A DNA stretch of 64,000 bases, from assembly GCF_004798865.1 (NCBI RefSeq), contig NW_025335268.1, positions 54,119,922 through 54,183,921 of the forward strand, written 5' to 3'. Shown in pieces: positions 20,401 to 34,436 of the stretch. A model generated the notes under the pieces. The model was not told the DNA's origin and did no database searches. It was given only the letters and a program-made list of their open reading frames with translations. Source of the DNA: Varanus komodoensis (lineage: Eukaryota; Chordata; Lepidosauria; Squamata; Varanidae). Within the stretch, counting starts at the first letter, position 1. Every line of letters begins with the position of its first letter. The position numbers were made by a program, and so were the translations under genes.

Positions 20401-23400
20401 TGACTCAGCCATAAAAATATGCAGTTAAAAAATTATAATGTAGCATGCCTTATTCTGAAAAGCAAATCATGATTAACAGAAATATGTTAATAAATTGTGT
20501 TAATTGTGTGTGAATAAAGTGGGACCTTTTTCAATCCTTGGAAACATGGAAAATTGTTGACTGTGTATATTAGATAAGAACATTTTATCTAGGTAAGAAA
20601 CAACCACAAAGATTTCTATAACCCCAGTTGTAAAATGAAATGAAACTAAAGTTAATATGTGTGGAAACAGGATTAACCCAAGACATTAACATATATGGGG
20701 GTGTAATAATCTTCCTTGTGTGACAGAAACCAGGCTCTGGCAAGTGAGACAAACTTGAAGCATCCTACAATCTTGGAATTAAAGGGGACAATGGGATGAA
20801 ATCTTGAAATCTGCCTCTTCCAGAGCTCCACTGTTCAGCTGTAGGCTGGAATTTGTTTCAGCTCTGTGCTTGCCATAACAAGCTCCAGGAATGTAGCAAG
20901 ATTCCACTCTGCATCTCCAGCCTGGAGGTGAAAGGCAGAGGTACATAAAACTATCCTACACACTTGATGTTTGCCAGGTGGAAGAGGCAATGCAAGGCAA
21001 CACCTCCAGTGACCTCAGGAAGCATTTCAGAGATGCTGGCCCTTAGGAAGGAACTCCTGGTGACAAGTTTTGACTTGGTCAATAAGACCAGCAAAAACGT
21101 GTTGTGCTTAGCACATAAGAATATTTAAACACATATTTAAACACACAGAGTATTACCAGGTGAAGAACTGCAATGCTACACTGTGATAAAAAGAAAGCCC
21201 CGATATTTGAATTACCTTTCCACAGCCTTTTTTTATTTCTGGCTTTTGGGTTATTTCATCCCTAGCAGCTAGTTGTGCTGAACCTCAACGTGATTTGTAT
21301 GTATTTTTCAGTTTTACAAACCCTAGTATATGCAAACTATTGTTTTTATGTCTATGCCTTGTGTATCTATAGGATTTTTATATTGCTGAGAACATTCCTT
21401 GAGAAGACCTGCTATTGGGTCACTCATGTCCTGCTACCTCTAGGCTGGGCTAGTGTAACTTTTTCTCTCTGGAATACAACAACAGGTCCCAAAACTCAAT
21501 TGTCATTGCACTTGCTGCAGCCTGTCAGTCACAGCCTATAAATTAGATCCACTAGCAACTACATTGGCTATTTATTTCTAGGATCAATTTAAACCTGGGT
21601 TGACCGAGGTTTTTGTTTTCTAATGAAGATCATTCGTAAATATGGACGAATGCAAGTCCACCTGTCCATTATGAAGCATCTTTCCCTCTTGTAAATATCC
21701 TTGTCAGTTTCATCCTCGCCACCACTACTTGATTTGGACAGCAGTACCATACACCTTGTCAAAGAACATGTCAATTTCATTCTCCACCTTGAAAGTTGGG
21801 GAGGAATTGGCACATTCTTTGATGAGAAATGTGGGCTAAATGAAGCAGTCTGTGAAGAGGATGGAACTGACAACGATATTTATATGCCTCTCCTGGGCTA
21901 CCTAGTAGACAGGTAAACTTGCATTTGTGTACACTTGTGAATGATCACCTGTAATTTTTCTAAAAAATGACAAGTGTCCAAATTTCAAGATCCCTCCCCA
22001 AATATGCACAAATTACAATTTGTACAAATGGTAGAATAAATAGGTGCATTTTCTTCCAAAATTGGAAGATCCACTACTATCCACTGCCACTTACCAGAAT
22101 GAAAACACCACAGAATCCCACTGAGCTTTAAATTGAACAGAATTCCCAGCACTATGCATCTCTAAATAGAATTGATTTTTACATTTTAAGTAATTTTGAT
22201 TGTATATATTTGAAAAAGTATCTAAATAATAAACTTGGAAATACACTTAGTAATTTTAAGCATTATGAATGCAGAAAAAATAATGGCATCATATGACTAC
22301 TTAGCAAATTACACAGCTTATTTTAATATTGACATTGCTTCAAATCAAATGTAAATGATTACCTAATTTGTTCAGGAGTCCCTCCTGATGTTGCATTAGT
22401 GATGGCCCATGCTGCTTCCTTGATGGTCCGAAATTCAGCTTTCTGAAGAATTTCAATCAATACTGGAAATATGTTTGCATCTATAACAGCCTGTTTTGGG
22501 GTGGGGGAACATGTAGAACACTAAAGTATAACTTAAGTCAACCAGCAAGTGAATGTAATTGAAAAGACACAGTAACATAGTTTGCATGTTGCAACCCTAA
22601 ACATGGGTTGTCAAATCCTGGATCACTGTTATGCAGAAACCAAACAAATACATAGATCCTGGCCACTCCACATACTAGTGCCACATTTGGGATACAGGCA
22701 AAGATTAGGTAAAGGAGGAGAAAATTAAACAACAACTGAAAAAAAATAACCTGTGCTTTGAGCTCTTATCTGGCAGAAAAATCATGATAAAGCATGAGTA
22801 AGGCAACAACACATATTTTTGATTATCATTACCTGTGAGTCAGGCCAGTGCTTAGTTTTATGGGAAAAGAAAACAATCTTATGTACTTTCCTTATTAAAC
22901 ATAAATTACCATTCAGCGAGGCTTTTGCTTACTTTTCCAAAAACAGAAGCAAGATCTTTAGAAACATTTCCTTTGATTACAAGGCAAAGGCAATTTACTT
23001 TTGCTTTACAAAAACAGGCAAATTGTACTTAGAAACTTCCATATAGACAAGCAGTGACACAGACTCTGCTGGCTGTCTGTGTCTGGACCAACAGACAACT
23101 GACTTTGAATTAAAAACTGGTCTTGAGCTGTACTAGGGGTTCGATTCTTTTCCACCAGATCCTGACCAGAGGCAAAGTAAAGGAAAAACAAGCCACAGCA
23201 CTACTACACTGATCTTTGGTTTGAAAGTCTAGTGGAATTGATGCTTCTTGCTTCACTGAGATGGACGGAAATTCCTTGCTATCTGTTGGTCTTGTATGAT
23301 GAAGATTCCCTTTAGACACCATACCTGCAACACCACCTCCACAAAGCTTAACACCAGATACTCAACTCAGGACAATGAGTGCTCACAAGTTATATGAGAA

Positions 23401-26400
23401 CTGCCTATACTGTGGGCCAACTTGCTCGGCAAAAACTGTGGGAAAAAATATTCCCTTCAACATAATCCTCAACATAATAAAGCTCTGGATTTGCCAAAGC
23501 TACACAGCTAGTGTCCAGGATAAAAGACTAAACTGTACAGAAGGAATCCAGTCCAACATAAAAAAGGGGGACTGATCTAGACCCAAAAGCTTTAAGTCAG
23601 TGAGTGATCTAAAAGGAGTGTACATTCTTTGCTACTGTCCTGAAGTTATTTTTGATTACTTAAAAATGAATAAAGTTCTCCTCCTGGAGCCTATTTCAAA
23701 ACTGATTTATCATTTATAGTATAGGAACTATAGTTGTTTATAGTTCTGCTATAATTAGATAACCACCAAGTATCCCATTTGGATTCATCTTAAACTGGAC
23801 AGAGACACATACAAGAAGAGCCAGCACATCCATCCACTTGGCAGCTCCTCTGCGGTTTTTGTCCAGAAGAATACAAGTTGCTTGTAGTCCAGTTTGTTGT
23901 GCAGCCTTACTTGCACACATTGGCTGCAAGGGCATAAACTGGGCCTATGCCAATATGACCATTTAAAAGAATCATGAGCACATTACTCTGACACAATGTG
24001 AAAATATAATCTTCAAACTTTGTTGAGCAGTTACTGAAGTATCGATCCATTAAAAGAGACGAGTAGACCCTTGTCATATTTTCTGAGACAAAGTTCAGGT
24101 GTTCAGTACAATTTAATGTATCAGAGATGTAAAAGACCCTTGAGATATAGGGACAGAATTTGTAGCAGTTAAGGCCAATATTATATTACCTGAATTTGAG
24201 CTCTGTTTCCAGCAGTAATATTAGAAACTGTCCAGCATGCTTCCTTCCGAATAGATTCCTTGGGACTACTCAGCAAATGTAAGAGACAGGGTAATGCAGA
24301 GCAATTTAGAATTACCTAAAATAATTTGAAAGATGAAAAGTTCTGCCTAAACAGTGTAAAATAAAAATACAGACCATATAGCTGAAATAAACACACCATT
24401 CACACATATAGTTACTATGTTAGTGCTATATGTAGATGTTATATTATCTTCAATGTCTGTGCAAGAATATGGCAATTTTATGGCTTTGAAAGAAGTTCTG
24501 GATGGGACTGCAGTAGAAGATGGATATAAAGATAAAGGGACCCACCCACCCCCTTTTCACCTAACTTGTAGAATACAGCATCGGAAATTATACAGTAGGC
24601 CCTATGAAAAAGGCATACTAAAAGGAGCCCCTCAAGAACCCAAAATACACTTAGCGGTATGAACAATTCTGAAATAGCAGAAAGTGAAATACTTAGTTGA
24701 CGTTGGAAAAAGTTTACAGATTGTTGTTGTTGTTAGTCGCGAAGTCATGTCCAACCCATCGCGACCCCACGGACAACATTCCTCCAGGGCTTCCTGTCCT
24801 CCACCATCCCCCAGAGTTCACTTAAAAGCTCACACCAACTGCTTCAGTGACTCCATCCGGCCACCTCATCCTCTGCTGTCCCCTTCTTCTTTTGCCACCT
24901 ATTGTTCGCAGCATTAGGCTCTTCTCCCAGGAGTCCTTCCTTCTCATTAGGTGGCCAAAGTATTTGAGTTTCATCTTCACTATCTGGCCTTCTGAAGAGC
25001 AGTCAGGGTTGATCTCCTCTAGGACTAACCAGTTTGATCACCTTGCTGTCCAAGGGACTCGCAGGAGTCTCTTCCAGCACCACAATTCAAAGGCCTCAAT
25101 CCTTTGGTGCTCAGCCTTCCTTATGGTCCAGCTTTCATAGCCATACATTGCATACATTACAGATTGTACAACTTGCTAAAAAATATAAAATGAAGTTTTA
25201 GTTCTAAAATGCTGCCCAAAATTTAGGCAGTAGGAGAGTGGGAAACCCAAGGATATGAATTCACATATGCACCTTTTAATGTTTAAAAATCTCCAGCAAG
25301 TTAAGTCTTTAGATTTTGTGTAGGCAGCAGGCCAATAAACTGCCATGGCCTATTTTAAGGACCACCAAACACTCAATGTTGAAGGTCTGACCTGAGCCAC
25401 AGCTGACTTTGGCATATCATTGTATAATTCACATGCAGTCACTTAATTTCAAACTCAGCAAAGGAAAATACAACTTTACTGCAATTATTATTGCTGGAAA
25501 GAATATGCACTTTTGACATTTTCAGAACTCCTGCTACAAGGCTTGCAAATTTCTTCTCGAGCCTATAGAAGCTTGGATGTAAGCTTCTGTACTTGATTCC
25601 AAGTATACAAATACTGGAATCAGTTTAATCATAACGTCATCTATAATGAATGCCTTTAAATTGCAATATAATGGTAATAGATACCTGATGTAATCTCTAA
25701 AGAAATGAGGAAAATGAAACCACTAGGTACAGTCACTGTAGTTTTGCAAGTGATCAAACTCTACTGACCTGTGTTTGAATATCATCACCAGTCACAATAT
25801 TTCCAACTGCTCTCAATGCAGGAGACACCACCTTGTAATCATTGTGCCTGGAGAAATTAGAAGCACAGTGCTATTAGAGGTTACAACTGTGTGGTAACAG
25901 TGGGAAAAAAAGCACAGTTCTTGGTGCAATAAACACCTTTCCATAATCACACAAGGTTGTTTGTGAAAACTACCACCAAGCCATTACGTAGCATATCTGC
26001 AATATTAAAAGCACCTCAGAACAGTCCTGAAACATAAGTCATCCTAACTCATACTGATTAGGATGGCTGAAACAAGCAAATAGTGGCTTGTCTGGACTGA
26101 CTTCATGTCAAGTATGCAAATTCTCTGAAAGGGAATATTACTTCCAAAGTTCCTCACACCATCTGAACAAATAGCATATGCATGACAGTTCCATTAGCTA
26201 AGGGGGGTCCTGTCTGCTGCCTGAAATGTAGGCTTTTCCAGATTTGTTACAAACGGCTCTTTCTAGCCCACTACCCAATGCTATGTTTTCACAACATTTC
26301 TTAGCCTATAGGTGAGATGCAGGAATCTGGTTGGTATCCAGCTTTCTTGAGCTTGCTTGATTTCTTTCCCATTCTTGGCTCTGGCCAGGAAGTAAGCCAA

Positions 26401-29400
26401 GCTGAAATCAGGTCCATGAATGTTTGGGAATGCTAGCAGACCCCTTCTCTGCACCAAGTATGCAATTCTTTGTGCAAAGGATGAGTCAGGCCCTTCCAAC
26501 TAGCAATTACAATCTTTAGAATGATTGGCACTTATAATAATTTAAGGAAATTCAGTTAGCATGTGTTTTTACTATATAGAGCAAGTTAAATTATTCTCAA
26601 TGTTATCTTCAGAGCATAAAATATATTAATCTGTCTGGTCATATCACATAATTAATGTCTCATGAGGCACAGACAAGAACAGAATATTGAATCTCAGGGC
26701 TAAAATTACAATTGCCTGCCTCCTGCCTTATCATCATTATACAGAGTAACAGCAAGCAGCTAACTGGGGCTGAGGATCAAAAGTGGGGGGAACTGGAAGA
26801 AAGGCAGTACGGAGGAGAACTGACATTGTATTTGGGATACTTTCTGCCTGGAATGCTGAAGAGGAGCTTTCCACATCATAGCATTTTCATGTAAATCCAG
26901 CTTACTTATAATATACAATCCAATGTAATTCAACAGATGAAATAAACTAAACTGGCTATATGCCTGTCATATATTTATAAGCTGGCTCCTTAGCCTCTGG
27001 TGGAGCTGCTGCTGAGTCATAAACTGGAAAGGCACAGAGCACAGGAGAGAATAATGACAGAAAAAGTACTTGCTGCACTATCAGTGCAGATAAATTGGGC
27101 TGCAGGAAGGAAACTCTTGTTGGGCCTCCAGACACCAGAGGATGTCTGCTGTGCTGGAATGAGGTGGAGAGACTGACAGTGACTCAGTTTAGATGTGATG
27201 GTGCTAGAGCACAGGTTAATTAACACATGATCTGCTGTGGTGCATGCCAACTCTATTCCACAGACAGTTGGAATATTTAATCCCACAACTGGGCTGACCA
27301 AGGGCTGTTATGTGATGTTCAAACTATAGGTTAATTGGGGCTTAAACAACTCACAGTTAGCCTACAATTAATAGTTAGATTAATTCAGGGCTATTTAATA
27401 CACAATTAACCTACAGTGTCTGGGTTAAGTGGAACCCAGACATATAGCGTCTGACATTAAGTGGAAACTGGCTAGAGAGCTGAGTAATCAAAAAGGCTGT
27501 GGAATGTATTCATGCAGTGAGGCAACTTGGCAACAAATTGTGAATTAATTAATTGATCTTATGTGTGAATAGACCTGCAGGTTTTATCACTTTTACAGCT
27601 GTTTCCCAGTACAATTATTAGTTTAAAAGGGACTTACATAAGAAGTTCAACTAATCTTCGGCAGACTCCAGAATCTATAACCGCTTGGATTTTATCATTT
27701 GGCCCATCTGAAAGGTAAGAGAGGGCCCAGCAAGCATCTGCTAATACATCTGGATCGCTGCTAAACAACAATCTTGACAGAACACCTAAGCAAGGACGAA
27801 CCTTAAAAATTAAAAAAATAAAGAATTATGATTATGCATTTCCTCTTAGAAATGTAGTATCTATTACAAACATATTTCTAAAGAGCTGAAACCATTCAGT
27901 GTTAAATTATATTAATGCCATCATTTTTTTTAATAAAAAACCAATCTTGTACATGTGTTAGGTTATAATAATAAAGCCTCTTAAGTCCGCCTTCTTGTGC
28001 TGCAGGATGATAACCTACCTAAATTCACAATGCACTTATTCCACAGGTTCTGCACTAACTTCAGCTGCATCCATGAGTAAACATACTGTGGATTAAATGT
28101 CAAGCAGAAATCAAATGGAACTTGAACAGAAAATCAGATGGATTCTGTAGGTTTCTAACGTTGAACAAAGCCTGAGCCATTACTCGAAAGTCTGAACCAT
28201 GGGTCCTCAAACTACGGCCCGCAGGATGGATCCAGCCTGCCATGGCTATTCATCCAGTGCGTGGGCGGGGAGGCAGTGGTTTGCTCACTCGGAGATGGTT
28301 TCTGAGCGAGCAAGCCACCGCCACTATCTGCCTCCCGTACATGCGCGCGCTCGCCGCTGTCTTGCAGCGTGGACGGAGAGGTGGTGGCTCGCTCGCTCAG
28401 ATGGTTTTGGACTCGCTGGAAGTTCTCTGAGTGAGCCACTGCCGCATGTGCCCCTGACACCACCTCACCAGTCCGTGCCCCCAGGCACCCCCACCTCACC
28501 GGCCCGTGACAGTCACTGCAGCCTTTCAACTGGCCCCCTATTGAAAAAGTTTGAGGACCACTGGTCTGAATGAATCTGAAACACCTTCAGCTTAAAAAAA
28601 AAACTGTATCAGGTTACTGGTTCAAACAGTTCAACCAAACACACCTGAATTGGTACACCCACTGGCTCTGTCAAAGCCAGAATGAGTGCATAAAGAAGCC
28701 TAATGTCTTGCAAAATGTATATATTATACACTGATCCTAATTTTTATAGCTGAACAATTTATTGCATTTCTATTATCTATACATATTCTATTATTATAGA
28801 AATGTGATACACAACAACACCCTCTTCAGGAAGGCCGAACCTGGTAAGTATTAAGCAGGCATTAGAATGGAACCCTTCTTCCTCTTTACAGTAAAGCCTA
28901 CTGAAACAGAGGATACAGATAAACTACCTGTTGAAAGAAGGAAAGGGAAGAGAATTCCATTGCTGCACCTCTTCTAAGATTGCAGCATTAGTCACAATCT
29001 ATGGATGCTGAAGACTACGTTGATGGTGGCTTCAACTAAAACCTTTTCCCTACATCATTTTAATTCAACAACATATCAGTAGTGACAAGAACTGTATAGC
29101 TTCATGAAGCAGGGGGCAGAAGCCTGCAAGCCTACTGTTCAGGCCCCAAGAATCAGAGAGGCAGGTGAACAGGCTCTTCAAAGGAGCCTTCAAACAAGAG
29201 AACTCTGACTAGAGATGAATGTAACTGCTGGGACCCCAAAAAGGCTGCATTTGTAGGAAAATGCATGCTCTGTCAAACCCATGTACATTTTTCACCGTTA
29301 TAGCATCTTTGTCTAAGAAAATGGGGAACATACCTTACTAAAATCTGGAGGTGGATTCTTGCCTCTACAGAGGTTTGAAAGTGCCCAGACAGCATTTCTA

Positions 29401-32400
29401 GTTGTTGTAAGTCTGTTAGAATGCATCAGGAGTCTGCCAGGAAAGATAAACCTTTATTTGAAATAGAATATTCCCAATTTATGTAAAACTGACCAAAGTT
29501 TACTAGCTTTCCAAAGGTGAAATCAACATTAATTCTAACAGAGCTATTTCTATCTCCCTTGAAACAGTGCTTGTGTCATTTGTGTCACTATGTCAGCATT
29601 TAAGCTTCATAACTCAACACAATACTATATATGTCTGCTCAAAAGTTACACTGAATTCAAATAGGCTTAATCCAAGAAGACTTTAGGCTATAACCTTAAG
29701 GATAGTAGACTATAACCTTAGGGATTAACTGCTATCAGGCTACTATTTAAANNNNNNNNNNNNNNNNNNNNNNNNNNNNNNNNNNNNNNNNNNNNNNNNN
29801 NNNNNNNNNNNNNNNNNNNNNNNNNNNNNNNNNNNNNNNNNNNNNNNNNNNTTTAAAAACAAGCAACCAGACTTAGATATTTCATATATGTAAGAGAGAA
29901 GCATGTAACTTTCTATTTAATGCCAGAGATAAGTACTTACTGTAATAGAGGGGGAAGTATTCCACAGCTTAACACATAATCTCTGCATTCTGCATTGTCA
30001 CCAGCAATGTTACCAAGAGCCCACACTGCCTTAGAAACAAAGTGATAAATTAATATGCATACAGTTTTCTAAAAATCTTTAGTTCATTTGTAATCTTTAT
30101 ATGCTGCATTCCTTAATAAAATAGTTGTGCAGTGTTGTAACATTTATAAGAGGTCTAAAAAATCAGGAATGTATAAGCTACCACAAATGAAATCCACTGG
30201 AATGAAATAAAGAAAAGTGCCACCCTGAGAGTATACTTTTTCAGCTCAGTCTTAAAAGCTGTTGTGAGAGTTCACTAGCACATAACATAGGCAGAAAACT
30301 ACAGCACCAGTAAAAACAGACTACAGTCCTGTGTACTAGCACTGCCTCCTAGGCAGTTGTAGGATAAGAACATTCACTGAAAGAACAAGTGCTAGCACTC
30401 ATCCTACGATGGTAAACTGTAGCCTGCCATGGGTATGGCAGTTTCATATGGCTAACAACTACAGCCAGACACCCATATTGCAACCTGTGAGTCCTTATGG
30501 TGACATTTTACCAGAAAGCAACTTGAACTCCAAAAGAATATATAGACTAACAAAAGCAAGAATGCTTTCTGATGCCAAATAGGAACTTCTTTGTTTTGCC
30601 TCATAGATCGCTTTCATAACATACAATCATTTTTAATTAGCCTAAGCACAAAGAATCACTAATAACTGGAACCAATTGTTACCAATCAATAAGTTCCCAA
30701 TAATGCAATTCTGAACATGTTTATACCAAAATCAGTAGCAGTGATTTCAATAAGGTTTGTTCCCAAGTAAACTGGCACAGGAGTGCTGTTTAAGAGCCTA
30801 AAGTTAGATGATTACAGTATGATTATACTATTTGGCTACTGTAATATAACATTTATAAAATATACAGAGCTTTATTTGAACCCAACACCTAACTATGCTT
30901 TAGCATTATAGGTATAAGTCTTGGACTTGTGAGCTCCTTTATCTGCCTACACAGATGAGAGCTTTCCCTTTCATCTTATACAAATAATGGTTACTTATGC
31001 CCTAACCTGACAAACTGGTTCATCTAAACAATGGGTTAGGAAAACAACCCAGGATTGTAAACAAGTTTAATCAGTTCCAGGTTTAGACATAGCAACAAAC
31101 CATAGTTAAACGAAAAGAGAAGGAGAGTTTCCAATCTCTTCCTCATGTCCACACCTGTTAATGAGAGGAGGCAAAGAGCATAGTATGTGTACTTAATGTT
31201 GAGAGTAGATCAGGGTGTGCTGCTCAGCCTTTTTTACAAGTCTGCACCATGCTTTCTGACTGGAGTCTTTGAAGCCAACAATATAGCACTATTATTGATT
31301 TAAAAATCCACAAGAAGTTACCTGTTCTTGGACATCTTCATGTTCAGAATTCAACAATTTAATGAAAATTGGAACGGCCCCAGTCTCAATTACTACTTTT
31401 GTGTGTAGAAATGTTCCAGATGCTATATTTGTAAGAGCCCATGCTGCTTCAAACTAAAAGGCAAAACAGAGCTAGATAAACAAAATTCTGAACAGATTCT
31501 GCATACTTATTTTCGAAGTGGTTTATTTTCTTTCATAACAAAATAATGTATGATTACATTATGTATTATAGTTAAATAAAACACTCCAGTTAATCCTTTT
31601 TGCAGACATGTTACTGAAGAGAATACAGCATTGAAATTCAGCAGAGAAGACATCCATGCACAGCTATGAGGCTCAATTGGAAGTCTCCAGTAAGTAACTT
31701 CCTTTCAACCTAACTGATTTGGTTATTTTAATGAAACGGATGAACACTCATATAACCGTGGAACCAAAACCCACTCTCTCTGCACAGGAGATAAGACAGG
31801 GAGAGAAAAACAAATGCAACCATCTCTCAATGTAACTATCTGAATTCTTAACACATCTACCTTCTGCTAAAATCTTAGCATATATGATCATGTCACCCAC
31901 CTGAAGAGTACAATTCTCATTCTTTTCCAGAAATTTCACAAATCTTTGTACAACTCCTGGTTTTTGTATGACTTCATCTATTGGAGGATTAGGCTCTGAA
32001 AAATAAAGGTTAATTTGACTGATAAAAATAAAAGCTATATCAAGTTCAGTTCAGGTGAAGATTTAATAAGAGAACAAATTAGCATAGGTAATATAGTATA
32101 GTAGCCAAAGTGTTGGCTTTTTATGAAAACATCCAGGTTCAAGATAAGCCCTATATAGTAAGTTGGGTGGCAAATGAGGGTTGAGTAGTAAATGCTGTTG
32201 AATTCAGTGAGTCTTACTCTCAGATAAATGCTATGAATTGCAATCTTAGTTAACCCATTAAAGCATAAAATCAAAGAATAAAGCATGAAGAAGCATGCAT
32301 CTTACATATTCATATATTTTGATTAACATAGTCTCTTAAAACAAAGCAGTTCAGTAGCAGTAATTATGTGCAACACGAAATGAAATCTATCCATATTTAG

Positions 32401-34436
32401 CAAGAAAAAAATCTGACACTTCCATGCTTAGGATTGCACACTAATTGGGCTTACAACAGCTAGAACAATTTAAAAAATCCTGAGTATATTACGATGAGCT
32501 CAATATTATTTTCAAGCAATTGCTTTGCCTCTTCCCAAAACAGAGCTTCAAATTACTTTTGACTTTAGTTCATTTTATAGAAGTCATTTGAAAACAGCTC
32601 ATACAAATACAGTTAACACAGCAACAGGCCACTCATTTGTGGCTCAAAGTTTAAAGCACAACTGACAAAAGAATATTAATCGCAAGTTACTTTACAGCAC
32701 TAATAGCATAGTAAGGTAGCAAAAGTATAGCTGCTATGATTTTTGGCATTCACCCATTACATCCAGATGATTACAATCACATAAGTGATAGAAAAACAAC
32801 AAGATGAAAGCATTCAGCAAGATGTGTTTTACATCTTTTCCTTAATCTAATGTAAACTGTGAACAATATTTACAATTTCCATTTTAAAAAAAGAAAGCAA
32901 AAAGCACAGGTACCTACCCTTAGAAAGCAGTTTTCTAAATCTCTGCGTAGCTGCAAGTTGTTGGTTAGGATCATCTGAGAAAACCATCTGTACCATATCA
33001 GATGTAATTACATCTTCCTAAAAATTAAAAGTTGTTATCACTGGCTGAAGCTTTAGCCACAATTATTGACACAATTATTAAGTTGTTTGGGATAAGCTAC
33101 CTCAGGAATAGGTACAGTAGAGCTCACATCAGGATCCTGGATTGGACTTTCGTGCATTGATTCTTCATTTCCCAGTAAAGAAACATTTCTGCGTTTAAAT
33201 AACTAAGAAAAAAGAAAACTCATAAGGTTTGTATTTGATGGGAAAGTGGAGAGGAAAAGAACTGTGTTTTAAATTTGTTTATAAAGAGAAGAGTCATTTT
33301 GCTTAGTTTCTCTTTTGAGACCCATTCATTCAACTCTGTTGACTAGGTGTTTAAATATGAAGATCACCTAATCTATGAATAAGTACAATTTTAAACATTA
33401 AGACCTCTCTTATAATCAGAATATTGGATATAAATGTAGGAAGATTCTCAGTTGTATGTTAGGCCAATTAAGTGATGATCATATCTACTGAGAAAAACTG
33501 CTACAGAGAAGCAAAAATGGTTTATGTATAAGAGAAGAAAACACACGATTTTAATCTTTCCTTTTTCAAAATGTCTAGAAGTGTCTAGAATCTTGTCTAA
33601 GTTTTCTAATTCACAGAACAAGAATAGTTGCTTTGCTATACCTCATCATATTACTAAACTTTCTATATGTCAGAGTACCATGGTACAAACAAGATGGTTA
33701 TTCCCATCACATTCTAATGCTGTCCCAAGGCATCTGGCTCACAACTGTTGCTGTCATTAAGTGGACTTGATAGGCCCTGGTCTGATCCATCAGGCTACGA
33801 CTTATGCTACCAACATCTTACTGGGAAAATAAAATTCCTACCTTAAACATCAATTAAATCCATATTTTTAAAACCCAAACGCAAGCATATTTGCATATTA
33901 CTGTTACTACAAACACAGCCTATATTCAACTTGGTGGCCTCCAGATGCGTTGGACTACAAGCAACTTAGCTGGTGATAAGGAGAATTACAAGGTGGGGAA
34001 AATAGGTCTATATGCAAGCAGACAATCATCTGAATCACATCTCAAATTTTATTTTTAACATATTAACAATGTGTTCTCTATGGACTAGAAAAACAATGAG
34101 AACAGTACATCACAAACTGTAAGATTATAATGGCTCCTTAACTCCTCTTGGTTTAGGAGACTATGGACACATATTTTCATATACAGACACTCAAGTTAAT
34201 TCCCTTGATTTGAGGAATTTCACCTGCTTTATTACAGGCAATCCTGCAGGTGTCTACTGAGGCTTTATCTTAGTCTGCAATTCTGGCCTGGCTCTTTAAA
34301 AACTTACTTGTTCTTCTCTTTTCTGCTTCCGAAGTTGAATGCCTTCCTCTTCTCTTCGTCGCCGCATTTCTTGGGGATTCAGGGCATTGTTTTTATAACT
34401 TTTCATTCTGTAATGATCTTTCTCTGGGCTCGCCAT
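17422..34436 (-). CDS. KPNA5: KPNA5, importin subunit alpha-6 (13 coding exons)
   Basis: Exons in transcript order: 34436-34308, 33202-33101, 33017-32918, 31995-31901, 31453-31322, 30029-29941, 29433-29334, 27801-27638, 25847-25769, 24315-24190, 22490-22363, 19048-18870, 17609-17422. All junctions are GT-AG and the phases close to 536 residues, the usual family length. Residues ~1-50 form the importin-beta-binding region with basic clusters ([21 protein letters not shown]). Ten armadillo repeats follow; the Trp/Asn ladder that grips nuclear localisation signals is visible ([61 protein letters not shown]). The acidic C terminus ([13 protein letters not shown]) ends in GFQL, typical of this subfamily. 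It carries NLS cargo into the nucleus with importin beta. Position 415 is Ser (EQIS-YLVALG) where human has Arg, as I remember it. Start: ATG 34436 follows an acceptor by five bases; human has a slightly longer MDA- form. Confidence 0.97.
18243..18320 (+). repeat. Possible decayed L2-clade LINE fragment
   Basis: One plus-strand frame gives VTSHLDYRN followed by VGLPPKTV in another frame. This recalls the 'VTSRLDYCNALLxGLPxKT' block of L2-type reverse transcriptases. It is short and frame-broken, and lies in KPNA5 intron 12. Confidence 0.3.
21418..21600 (+). repeat. Possible decayed L2-clade LINE fragment
   Basis: Plus-strand frames contain [15 protein letters not shown] and, ~130 bp on, a LHWLP-like stretch followed by DQFK. 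The order and spacing match the 'THVxSRLDYCN ... LHWLPxxxRxxFK' region of L2 LINEs. It lies in KPNA5 intron 11. Confidence 0.3.
24721..25165 (-). mobile_element. RTE-BovB LINE, 3' end fragment (inverted)
   Basis: The plus strand starts with (TTG)n and 'ttagtcgcgaagtcatgtcc', then 'tcctgtcctccaccatcccc', 'ccacctcatcctctgctgtc', 'aggtggccaaagtatttgag', 'ctgtccaagggactcgcagg', 'cagcaccacaattcaaaggc', and ends near 'agctttcatagccatacatt'. This is the reverse complement of a BovB 3' end in the correct order, about 440 bp long. It lies in KPNA5 intron 9. Confidence 0.85.
28198..28563. mobile_element. Non-autonomous hAT-like DNA transposon
   Basis: The 366-bp element has inverted ends: 'catgggtcctcaaact' at the left, and 'agtttgaggaccactg' at the right, whose reverse complement is cagtggtcctcaaact. 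It is flanked by an 8-bp direct repeat matching at 7 of 8 bases (28190-28197 gtctgaac; 28564-28571 gtctgaat), the target-site length of hAT transposons. The interior is GC-rich with open frames but no transposase. It lies in KPNA5 intron 7. Confidence 0.8.
29752..29851. other. Assembly gap of 100 N
   Basis: Exactly 100 N sit in KPNA5 intron 6, flanked by tttaaa on the left and tttaaaaac on the right. No coding sequence is lost, because the exons on both sides join in phase. Confidence 0.98.
33700..33805 (+). repeat. Unclassified interspersed repeat, copy 2
   Basis: This diverged relative of 2455-2585 keeps 'aaggcatctggctcac' and 'ggccctggtctgatccatca' in the same order and strand. It lies in KPNA5 intron 1. 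Confidence 0.4.
33926..33990. repeat. Fragment of the palindromic MITE-like family
   Basis: The motif 'aacttggtggcctccagatg' followed by 'cgttggactacaa' matches one arm of the element at 8771-8878. The second arm is not recognisable. Confidence 0.45.

Noticed and set aside
21701-21916. Plus-strand 71-codon frame with acidic end as a novel small gene
   Set aside because: It lies in KPNA5 intron 11 with no splice sites that fit, no known motif and an equally long antisense frame, so chance is the simplest reading.
28199-28573. Open frames of 105-124 codons at the GC-rich spot in KPNA5 intron 7
   Set aside because: They lie wholly inside the hAT-like element and show no transposase or host motif; GC-rich composition explains their length.
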